From NCBI GenBank assembly GCA_034432435.1, contig DAOUBS010000143.1:1-5254 (forward strand): 5,254 bases of DNA, written 5' to 3'. The notes beneath the pieces are model-generated. The model was not told where the DNA came from and did no database searches. It was given only the letters and a program-made list of their open reading frames with translations. Origin of the DNA: JANWYT01 sp034432435 (GTDB taxonomy: Bacteria; Chloroflexota; Anaerolineae; Aggregatilineales; Phototrophicaceae). Shown here in pieces: positions 1 to 4,370 of the stretch; within the stretch, counting starts at the first letter, position 1, and each line of letters opens with the position of its first letter. A program made the position numbers and the translations under genes.

Positions 1-130
1 GACGGACTAGATCTTCGTCCAAATTGAAGCTGTCATGAGTCATGAGCACTAATGTGCGCGTCGATTGGGCCGCTGAAAAAGAAGCTAAAGCCAGAATCAG
101 AAAACAACTGAGAAAAACGACTCGTTTCAT
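1..130 (-). CDS. thiB: Thiamine ABC transporter substrate-binding protein, N-terminal fragment (partial)
   Basis: The first 43 codons of a minus-strand gene that runs off the left edge of the window. The start ATG (130-128) is preceded by a good Shine-Dalgarno AGGAAGG (144-138) at 7 nt spacing. Residues 1-21 look like a Sec signal peptide: MKRVV, a hydrophobic core LSCFLILALASF, and a likely signal peptidase I site after SAA (residues 19-21). The mature start TRTLVLMTHDSFNLDEDLV matches the first beta strand of thiamine-binding proteins (ThiB/TbpA family, type-2 periplasmic binding fold), which typically read L-x-V-M/Y-T-H/Y-D-S-F. By family knowledge it would capture thiamine outside the membrane and deliver it to a ThiPQ-type permease/ATPase, expected just beyond the left edge. 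The TPP riboswitch in its leader independently supports a thiamine role. The ligand could be another thiamine-related molecule, such as a pyrimidine precursor. Cys9 is too early in the hydrophobic core to be a lipobox cysteine. Confidence 0.82.
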   Translation of the reverse strand, partial: MKRVVFLSCFLILALASFSAAQSTRTLVLMTHDSFNLDEDLVR

Positions 131-137
131 TGCTTGA

Positions 138-144
138 CCTTCCT
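138..144 (-). promoter_or_regulatory. Ribosome binding site of thiB
   Basis: AGGAAGG on the minus strand, 7 nt upstream of the ATG at 130. It fixes the thiB start. A CCTCCT stretch lies about 30 nt further upstream in the leader (about 181-175) and could pair weakly with it (AGGA:TCCT), but this is too short to call a sequestering helix. Confidence 0.75.
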
Positions 145-189
145 ATCACACATTGACTTGATAGAGATGCTGCCGAGGAGGCCAAGCGA

Positions 190-220
190 ACCACCCCTGA
201 CGGGGTGCTTCAGGGGTGGT
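190..220 (-). promoter_or_regulatory. Expression-platform hairpin downstream of the TPP aptamer
   Basis: A perfect 10-bp inverted repeat, ACCACCCCTG (220-211) with CAGGGGTGGT (199-190) on the minus strand and an 11-nt loop, lies 15 nt after the aptamer and 45 nt before the thiB SD. A shorter hairpin, CACCCC (207-202) with GGGGTG (197-192) and a GTCA loop, uses the same 3' arm, so the two folds exclude each other. The loop sequence AAGCAC (210-205) is complementary to GTGCTT (236-231), whose first base is the last base of aptamer helix P1. This arrangement suits a transcription-attenuation switch, with the hairpin forming when TPP closes P1. No U-run follows (the tail reads TCGCTTGG), so a canonical Rho-independent mechanism is not shown. 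A pause site, a Rho-assisted site or a translational effect are alternatives. Confidence 0.6.
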
Positions 221-235
221 CGTGAAACGCAAGCA

Positions 236-333
236 CGCACACTCCCTACGCCAGTATCATCTGGATCAGGTTCAAGGGTCGGCATGGCATTTCATGCCCT
301 CTCAGCCCAACGCTTGGGCTCCCCCGGTCAGCG
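236..333 (-). ncRNA. TPP riboswitch (THI element) aptamer
   Basis: Read on the minus strand, the leader of thiB holds the conserved blocks of the thiamine pyrophosphate aptamer in order: GGGGGAGCCC (325-316), GGCTGAGAGGG (307-297, with the CTGAGA core at 305-300), ACCCTTGAACCTGATC (279-264), the hairpin CCAG-ATGATA-CTGG (264-251), and GCGTAGGGA (251-243). A variable P3 hairpin GGCAT-GAA-ATGCC (298-286) sits in the usual place. The ends CGCTGAC (333-327) and GTGTGCG (242-236) can close P1 with five pairs and a 2x2 internal mismatch. TPP aptamers repress thiamine biosynthesis or transport genes when TPP is abundant. Here the switch lies between a promoter (348-376) and thiB, so it should shut off thiamine uptake when the cell is replete. 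Confidence 0.95.
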
Positions 334-347
334 AATTATTTGATTGC

Positions 348-376
348 AGTATACGCGAAAAAGCTGGTTCTCGCAA
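348..376 (-). promoter_or_regulatory. Sigma70-type promoter of the riboswitch-thiB transcript
   Basis: On the minus strand, -35 TTGCGA (376-371) and -10 TATACT (353-348) are separated by 17 nt. The expected start of transcription near 341 puts the RNA 5' end a few bases before aptamer helix P1 (333), which is the geometry expected for a riboswitch leader. The -35 lies right beside the T-run of the candidate terminator for the upstream gene. Confidence 0.7.
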
Positions 377-379
377 TGT

Positions 380-412
380 AAAAACGAGCTTGTATTGGCA
401 TTAAGAAAGCTC
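380..412 (-). terminator. Candidate intrinsic terminator of the 451-816 hypothetical gene
   Basis: On the minus strand, GAGCTT (412-407) pairs with AAGCTC (391-386), followed after one base by TTTTT (384-380). The stem is only 6 bp and the loop 15 nt, so it is a weak-to-moderate terminator. It lies 39 nt after the stop codon of the upstream gene and abuts the thiB promoter, a plausible place to separate the two transcripts. Confidence 0.45.
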
Positions 413-450
413 CACAACTTCAAATGCTCTCACCCCATATTATCCGCACG

Positions 451-816
451 TCAACGCTGCTTGTGACCCTTCTGCTCGTGATCCAGCACCCACGAAACAA
501 TATCAATCGCTTCAGCAGGGAGCAGTCTGACGCAAGCATCACGCCGTTCAACGTCTTCTTGTAGAAGGCAGTACAGCGCCAACGCCAGAGGGGTAAGCGC
601 CGAAGGGGGAGATTGAATGTGGCGCAGCGCATGCTGCTGGCTGCCCCACGACAAGGCATGACCAACACGCAGCAAGCTCAGCCAGCAGGCCTCATCAGAC
701 GGGTCAAGTGTGCTCATAATGGCTCTCAACCACTCACTGCGCGGACGCTCTGACAGCACACAGTCTCGGAGCACAGCGATTGCTTCATCCATCAAATTCT
801 GATTCATTAACAGCAT
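451..816 (-). CDS. Hypothetical protein, 121 residues, probably all-helical
   Basis: I do not recognise this protein. It is Leu/Ala-rich with amphipathic helical spacing throughout (for example DEAIAVLRDCVL, ACWLSLLRVGHAL, LALALYCLLQEDV, AEAIDIVSWVLDHEQ), suggesting four or five alpha helices and perhaps a short helical-repeat fold such as TPR-like. It has no signal peptide or membrane segment, so it is likely cytosolic. Four Trp (29, 45, 57, 109) and four Cys (19, 44, 83, 95) are notable for the size, but the Cys are not paired as CxxC, so no zinc site is evident. The tail is basic and polar (EQKGHKQR). Codon use resembles the neighbours, which supports real coding. Starts at 816, 807 (MNQNL) and 792 (MDEAI) are all possible because none has a clear Shine-Dalgarno; a leaderless-type or weak start is likely. 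It is divergent from the S41 protease gene, with 78 bp between the starts. Confidence 0.62.
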   Translation of the reverse strand: MLLMNQNLMDEAIAVLRDCVLSERPRSEWLRAIMSTLDPSDEACWLSLLRVGHALSWGSQQHALRHIQSPPSALTPLALALYCLLQEDVERRDACVRLLPAEAIDIVSWVLDHEQKGHKQR

Positions 817-834
817 TTACTCATTCAGAGAACA

Positions 835-863
835 GTAACATTTACATGAAACCTTATTATAAT
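835..863 (+). promoter_or_regulatory. Promoter of the S41 protease gene; -10 overlaps one on the opposite strand
   Basis: -35 GTAACA (835-840, 4 of 6 to TTGACA) and a consensus -10 TATAAT (858-863) are 17 nt apart, giving a start near 870 and a leader of about 25 nt. The -10 lies in a self-complementary AT block (ATTATAAT, 856-863), so a TATAAT also reads on the minus strand (861-856), correctly placed for the divergent 451-816 gene. The minus-strand -35 (CAGAAT, 884-879) is poor. Confidence 0.6.
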
Positions 864-882
864 ACAAGCATGCAAACCATTC

Positions 883-895
883 TGGAGAAGCTCCA
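883..895 (+). promoter_or_regulatory. Ribosome binding site of the S41 protease inside a mini-hairpin
   Basis: GGAG (884-887) is 7 nt before the ATG at 895 and decides that start. TGGAG (883-887) is followed by AAG and then CTCCA (891-895), so the Shine-Dalgarno can pair with the bases just before and including the A of the start codon (5 bp, 3-nt loop). Confidence 0.6.
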
Positions 896-2088
896 TGTTC
901 CACCAACTCCGCAACCAGACGCCAAAGTTACAATTTGCTTTCATGTTAGTGGCTGTGTTTGCCTTTGGGTTCTTGATGGGTAGTCATCAGAGCACTGCCA
1001 CCGCTCAAACACGTATGGGCGATTTAGACGAGGCGTTCAGTATCATTGAAGAAACCTATGCCGTGATCCGCGCGCGCTTCGTTGACGCCGATAAGGTCGA
1101 GGTCCCTACGCTGGTCAACGGCGCGCTGACTGGCATGATCGACGCGCTGGGAGATCGCTTTAGCAGCTACGAAACCCCTGAACAATACGCGCTCAGCAGT
1201 CAAGGGCTAGAGGGACGAGTAGAAGGTATCGGGGCGACAGTTGACACCAACGCTGACGGCAACATCTTTGTCGTCTCGGTCATCCGTGGTGCAGCGGCAG
1301 AAGCTGCCGGCGTTCTGCCGGGGGATATCTTCTGGGAAGTCGATGGACGGAGCGTCGTCGGCATCTCACAAAACGAACTCGTGACGCTCGTGCGTGGGCC
1401 GGCTGGCTCGCAGGTGACAATCACGTTCAAACGCGGGGATGACTTTGTCACTTTCACCATCACTCGCGTTCGGTTTGAAGTCCCTGTGGTTGAAATCGAC
1501 GTGCTCGAGAACAACATCGCTTACCTCAACCTGTCTCAGTTCACGGCCACCGCGCCGCAACTGGTGAGCAACGCGCTCGACGAACTGCAAGTGAATGAGC
1601 GCCGTGCCCTCATCATCGACATTCGTCGCAATCCCGGTGGCTTGCTGCAATCGGTAGTAGAAGTCACCAGCATCTTCAAGCCGTCAGGGGTGGTATTGTT
1701 TGAAGCTTTTGGGGATGGAACCGAGCGCACCTTCAACGTTAACTCGGCATTCTACAAAGGGGTGACCGGGCCCATCGTCATCTTAACAGATGAGGGCAGC
1801 GCGAGCGCATCTGAACTGTTCGCAGGCGCGCTTCAAGACAGCGGTCTAGCCTTCGTCATCGGTGAGACAACCTTCGGCAAAGGCACTGTTCAGACAGTTC
1901 AACCGCTGTCCAACGGTGGCGCGATCCGTCTGACGGTCGCCCGCTGGCTGACGCCCAACCGCAACTGGATCAACGACATTGGCATCATCCCCAATCTAGA
2001 GGTGCCGTATGACCCAGCCACCGATGGCGTAGACATCGACCCGCAGTTAGACGCTGCGATCGCTTACATCAACAGCCTATCGCAGTAG
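895..2088 (+). CDS. ctpA: S41 family carboxyl-terminal processing protease (CtpA/CtpB/Prc-like)
   Basis: A 397-residue serine endopeptidase of the tail-specific/C-terminal processing type. Residues 12-30 form a hydrophobic N-terminal signal anchor (FAFMLVAVFAFGFLMG), so the enzyme acts on the outer face of the cytoplasmic membrane. An N-terminal helical segment (about 43-100) has the family pattern LVNGALTGMIDALGDRFSSYETPEQY. A PDZ domain (about 103-190) follows, with the GIGA ligand-binding loop (111-114) and the GVLPGDIFWEVDG turn (139-151). The peptidase core contains DIRRNPGGLL (242-251), GSASASE (301-307) and GETTFGKGTVQ (323-333). Ser304 and Lys329 are 25 apart, with Gln333 at Lys+4, the same spacing as the known Ser-Lys-Gln triad of Bacillus subtilis CtpB (family knowledge). 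The active site therefore looks intact. Substrates cannot be told from sequence; relatives clip exported or envelope proteins. There are no cysteines, and length is normal for the family. It has its own promoter, and a GC-rich hairpin follows. Confidence 0.94.
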   Translation: MFHQLRNQTPKLQFAFMLVAVFAFGFLMGSHQSTATAQTRMGDLDEAFSIIEETYAVIRARFVDADKVEVPTLVNGALTGMIDALGDRFSSYETPEQYALSSQGLEGRVEGIGATVDTNADGNIFVVSVIRGAAAEAAGVLPGDIFWEVDGRSVVGISQNELVTLVRGPAGSQVTITFKRGDDFVTFTITRVRFEVPVVEIDVLENNIAYLNLSQFTATAPQLVSNALDELQVNERRALIIDIRRNPGGLLQSVVEVTSIFKPSGVVLFEAFGDGTERTFNVNSAFYKGVTGPIVILTDEGSASASELFAGALQDSGLAFVIGETTFGKGTVQTVQPLSNGGAIRLTVARWLTPNRNWINDIGIIPNLEVPYDPATDGVDIDPQLDAAIAYINSLSQ

Positions 2089-2138
2089 CGACAAGCTTTC
2101 GCTACGAGTTGGGGGGCTGCTGGCCCCCCTTCAACTTT
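2085..2138 (+). terminator. Tandem hairpins ending the S41 protease transcript
   Basis: Two inverted repeats follow the stop codon. GTAGCGA (2085-2091) with TCGCTAC (2099-2105) overlaps the TAG stop. Then GGGGGGC (2111-2117) pairs with GCCCCCC (2123-2129) across a TGCTG loop. The second is a very stable 7-bp all-GC stem, extendable by AGTT/AACT (2107-2110/2133-2136), but it is followed only by TTCAACTTT rather than a proper U-run. It may be an imperfect intrinsic terminator or a 3'-end stabiliser. Confidence 0.6.
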
Positions 2139-2149
2139 GTGCTGTTGGA

Positions 2150-2158
2150 TGATATACT
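2150..2158 (+). promoter_or_regulatory. Extended -10 promoter of secG
   Basis: TGATATACT carries the TGn extension directly upstream of -10 TATACT (2153-2158). The best -35 at 17 nt is the weak TTCAAC (2130-2135), which overlaps the tail of the preceding hairpin. The expected start near 2165 gives a leader of about 30 nt before the secG ATG. Confidence 0.6.
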
Positions 2159-2194
2159 GCTTTCCAATAAAGCCTTAACGAGGAGTGTTTACGC

Positions 2195-2425
2195 ATGCAA
2201 GGCGTTTTACTGCTAGCGTCATCAATCGTGTCTATCATCATGGTGTTCCTGATTATGCTTCAAGTCAAAGGTGGGGCGCTTGGCTCGCTGCTCGGTGGGG
2301 ATGCTGGTGGCGGCATTGTGCGCACGCGCCGTGGGCTTGAAAAGCTGATCTTCCAAATCACCGTGTTTCTCTGCATTGCCTTTGTGTTCATCTCGCTGTT
2401 TTCGGTTGTTGCAAACCGCCAATAA
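2195..2425 (+). CDS. secG: Preprotein translocase subunit SecG
   Basis: A 76-residue membrane protein with the two-helix SecG topology. Helix 1 is about residues 3-23 (LLLASSIVSIIMVFLIMLQ), a cytosolic loop covers about 24-50, and helix 2 is about 52-72 (FQITVFLCIAFVFISLFSVV). The loop has the family signature LQVKGGALGSLLGG...TRRGLEK, in which the glycine-rich segment and TRRG(L/A)EK are the most conserved parts of SecG. It joins SecY and SecE in the SecYEG channel and assists SecA-driven export. A GAGGAG Shine-Dalgarno (2180-2185) lies 9 nt before the ATG. Length is typical of short SecG proteins without the long C-terminal extension seen in enterobacteria. An extended -10 promoter precedes it and a strong terminator follows, so it can be expressed alone. 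Its neighbours on both sides encode exported proteins. Confidence 0.93.
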   Translation: MQGVLLLASSIVSIIMVFLIMLQVKGGALGSLLGGDAGGGIVRTRRGLEKLIFQITVFLCIAFVFISLFSVVANRQ

Positions 2426-2434
2426 GCTCAACCG

Positions 2435-2464
2435 TTGACACAACTGCTTCAGGTGTTTTAGCCT
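2435..2464 (+). promoter_or_regulatory. Possible promoter of the solute-binding protein gene, overlapping the secG terminator
   Basis: A perfect -35 TTGACA (2435-2440) lies 9 nt after the secG stop. At 18 nt spacing the best -10 is TAGCCT (2459-2464), which keeps the TA...T frame but is otherwise weak. Transcription would start near 2471, within the 3' arm of the terminator, so the transcript would not carry the complete hairpin. If this is not a promoter, the downstream gene depends on read-through. Confidence 0.4.
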
Positions 2465-2480
2465 CTAAAACACCTTTTTT
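2451..2480 (+). terminator. Strong intrinsic terminator after secG
   Basis: AGGTGTTTTAG (2451-2461) pairs perfectly with CTAAAACACCT (2465-2475) across a CCT loop, running into TTTTTT (2475-2480). The stem has 11 bp and the hairpin is followed by a T-run, which is textbook Rho-independent structure. On the minus strand the A-rich arm gives no equivalent need, as no minus-strand gene ends here. Confidence 0.93.
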
Positions 2481-2497
2481 CGTCTAGGGGGCGTTGC

Positions 2498-4246
2498 ATG
2501 CAGCAGTACCGTTGGCAGTGGTTGGCATTTTTAGGAGCTGTGCTCATCTTTGTACTGGCACTTTTCAGCCGCATGACCACCTCCAGCACCTTGCCGACGC
2601 CCCCACCAACCGAACTGATTGAATCACCGACGCAGCCTGACATCATACCCCAACCCACCGCAGAGCCAACTGCCTCCGTCGCAGCGGTGATAAACTCACC
2701 TTCTGAATCCGCCGACGAGATCCCAACGTTTCGTGAGGCGCTCGTCGGGAACGTCCAGCGGATCAACCCGCTCTACGCTGCGCTCAATCCAGTAGACGCC
2801 GACATCAGCGCGTTGATCTTCGAAGGGCTTGTCCGAATCAACGAATTCGGCGAGCCTGTGCCTCACCTTGCAGAAAGCTGGGTCATCAGCCGTGATGCGC
2901 TGGAGTACGTCTTCACGCTGCGGACGGACGTTCGCTGGCAAGATGGCATTCCTTTTTCAGCAAAAGATGTCGTCTACACGATGAGCCTGCTGAGTGATCC
3001 TGACTTCGACGGCCTCAGCGAGATGGGCGCGTTCTGGCGCACAGTGGAAACAACCGCTCTCAACGAACGGACAGTGCGCTTTCGGCTGACACAGCCGCTT
3101 GCCCCCTTTCTGACGACGCTCACAGTGGGCATCCTGCCAGAGCACGCCCTGAGTGGGACGACCGCCGCTGATCTAGCATCACATCCATTCATGCTAACCC
3201 CGATTGGGACTGGCCCCTACCAATTGGAGGCCATACGCGCTGATGATAATCTCCGCATCACACAAGTTGACCTGCGTCGTTCACCTGTCTACCGCGCCCG
3301 CTTCAGCGGCCAAGCGCTGCCGCAGATCGAGCGGATCAGCTTTGTCCTCCATCACACAACGTCAGAGGCCATTGCCGACCTTCAAGCTGGGCACGTTGAC
3401 GCCTATCTAGCACAGCCAATCGATCGCCCTACCCTGCTAAATATGCCCAACGTCAACATCTACACAACACTGTCGCCTGCCGTCGGCGTTCTCATTTACA
3501 ACTGGAATGAGCCAGAGGGCACGCGCTTCTTCACTGAGCTACGCGCGCGCCTCGCGCTGCTGAGAGGCCTAAATCGTATTGGGCCGGTGGAGGCGTCGCT
3601 CAGCGGGCGTGCTGTAATCGCCAATAGCCCCATCATGCCGAATTCATGGGCCTATTTCGCTGGCCTTCGCTACCCTGAGGTCAACCCCGGTGATGCGCTC
3701 AACTTGCTTGAGGGGGCTAACATCAGCACCCCAAGCCTTGAAGCAGAAGCAGGTTTTTTGCATCAACTTCGCCTCATCGTGCTAGATGACCCTGCTTTAG
3801 TTGACCTCGCAAACCAGATCGCCATTCAATGGGCACAGCTGCGCTTAGATGTTCGCGTACAGCCGCTCAGCGCAGACGAATTTGCTGAACGCCTCGCCGC
3901 TGCCGATTTTGAAGCAGCCATCGTAGAACTGCCACAAGGCGCTGATCCTGACCCATTCGCTTACTGGCACGCAGGCCAAAGCCCTGATGGAAAGAACTGG
4001 GGGGGCGTCAATGATGACCGACTCAGCGAACTGCTGGAGCGCGCCCGACGTGACCCAAACGGCATCAATCGTGCCTTGCTTTACCGCCAATTTCAAGAGA
4101 TGTTCCTCGAACGCGCTGTCGCCATCCCCCTCTATCACCCACTGTTCACCTACGCTGTTCGTGATCGTGTGCAAGGCGTACAGCTTGGCTTCATCAGCAC
4201 ACGAGTCGACCGTTTTCGCAGCATCGGTTCTTGGATACTTTCATAA
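2498..4246 (+). CDS. Family 5 extracellular solute-binding protein (DppA/OppA-type), membrane-anchored
   Basis: A 582-residue binding protein of the SBP_bac_5 family (peptide, nickel or oligosaccharide ABC transporters). Residues 9-24 are a hydrophobic N-terminal helix with no cysteine, so it is not a lipoprotein; I see no Cys anywhere in the protein. A Pro/Thr/Ser/Glu-rich spacer follows (about 27-75). The binding fold starts near 77, with family motifs in order: FREALVGNVQRINPLYA (78-94), ALIFEGLVRINEFGEPVPHLAESW (105-128), FTLRTDVRWQDGIPFSAKDVVYT (139-161), PIGTGPYQLE (235-244), and a C-terminal block ADPDPFAYWHAGQ (482-493) plus LLYRQFQEMFLERAVAIPLYHP (527-548). The middle hinge region (about 340-400) is less typical. 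AGGGGG (2486-2491) is the Shine-Dalgarno, 6 nt from the ATG. No permease or ATPase gene is adjacent, so the partner transporter is elsewhere or the protein has another extracytoplasmic role. The ligand cannot be assigned; peptide is the default family guess. Confidence 0.9.
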   Translation: MQQYRWQWLAFLGAVLIFVLALFSRMTTSSTLPTPPPTELIESPTQPDIIPQPTAEPTASVAAVINSPSESADEIPTFREALVGNVQRINPLYAALNPVDADISALIFEGLVRINEFGEPVPHLAESWVISRDALEYVFTLRTDVRWQDGIPFSAKDVVYTMSLLSDPDFDGLSEMGAFWRTVETTALNERTVRFRLTQPLAPFLTTLTVGILPEHALSGTTAADLASHPFMLTPIGTGPYQLEAIRADDNLRITQVDLRRSPVYRARFSGQALPQIERISFVLHHTTSEAIADLQAGHVDAYLAQPIDRPTLLNMPNVNIYTTLSPAVGVLIYNWNEPEGTRFFTELRARLALLRGLNRIGPVEASLSGRAVIANSPIMPNSWAYFAGLRYPEVNPGDALNLLEGANISTPSLEAEAGFLHQLRLIVLDDPALVDLANQIAIQWAQLRLDVRVQPLSADEFAERLAAADFEAAIVELPQGADPDPFAYWHAGQSPDGKNWGGVNDDRLSELLERARRDPNGINRALLYRQFQEMFLERAVAIPLYHPLFTYAVRDRVQGVQLGFISTRVDRFRSIGSWILS

Positions 4247-4305
4247 AAGCCATCTGCGAGTTGCACGCATTTAAAAGGGGTAAGCTGAATTAACCACAAG
4301 TCTGA

Positions 4306-4320
4306 ACCATATGGTATACT
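4306..4320 (+). promoter_or_regulatory. Extended -10 promoter of the CNBD gene with an overlapping palindrome
   Basis: TGGTATACT (4312-4320) is an extended -10 with -10 hexamer TATACT at 4315-4320. The -35 region is poor (TAACCA at 4291-4296, 18 nt spacing), which is common for TGn promoters. The start of transcription should be near 4327. A perfect 10-bp palindrome ACCATATGGT (4306-4315) covers the TGn element and the first base of the -10, where a bound protein would block RNA polymerase. Confidence 0.6.
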
Positions 4321-4335
4321 CCTTTCATCATTTGG

Positions 4336-4356
4336 CTGCGCAGGTCGAGCGCGCAG
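4336..4356 (+). other. GC-rich hairpin in the 5' leader of the CNBD gene
   Basis: CTGCGC (4336-4341) pairs with GCGCAG (4351-4356) across a 9-nt loop, ending 3 nt before the Shine-Dalgarno AGGAG (4360-4364). It does not hide the ribosome site. It could stabilise the 5' end of the short leader or be incidental in GC-rich DNA. No known riboswitch consensus is recognised. Confidence 0.4.
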
Positions 4357-4370
4357 AGTAGGAGTTATCT

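Noticed and set aside
103..105. Cys9 of ThiB as a lipobox cysteine
   Set aside because: It lies near the start of the hydrophobic core, too early for a lipoprotein cleavage site; a signal peptidase I site after residue 21 fits better.
134..404. Two overlapping plus-strand open frames (134-343 and 216-404)
   Set aside because: They run antisense through the TPP aptamer and its hairpin, have low-complexity compositions without any family pattern, and no Shine-Dalgarno. The RNA element on the other strand explains the sequence.
420..668. Minus-strand 82-residue open frame overlapping the 451-816 gene
   Set aside because: Rich in Arg/Cys/Met with no coherent structure; the overlapping 121-residue frame has far better codon use and helical pattern.
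780..983. Plus-strand frame covering the start of the S41 protease
   Set aside because: It spans the promoter region and is out of frame with the protease, which has a clear SD and recognisable protein sequence.
1200..1736. Several minus-strand open frames inside the S41 protease
   Set aside because: Shadows of a strongly conserved coding sequence; Ser/Thr/Arg-rich translations without domains.
3845..4174. 109-residue minus-strand frame inside the solute-binding protein gene
   Set aside because: Antisense to the conserved C-terminal SBP_bac_5 motifs, no ribosome site, no recognisable family.
4255..4272. Possible terminator after the solute-binding protein gene (TGCG...CGCA then TTT)
   Set aside because: Only a 4-bp stem and three T residues; not distinguishable from chance. 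I see no convincing terminator in 4247-4305.
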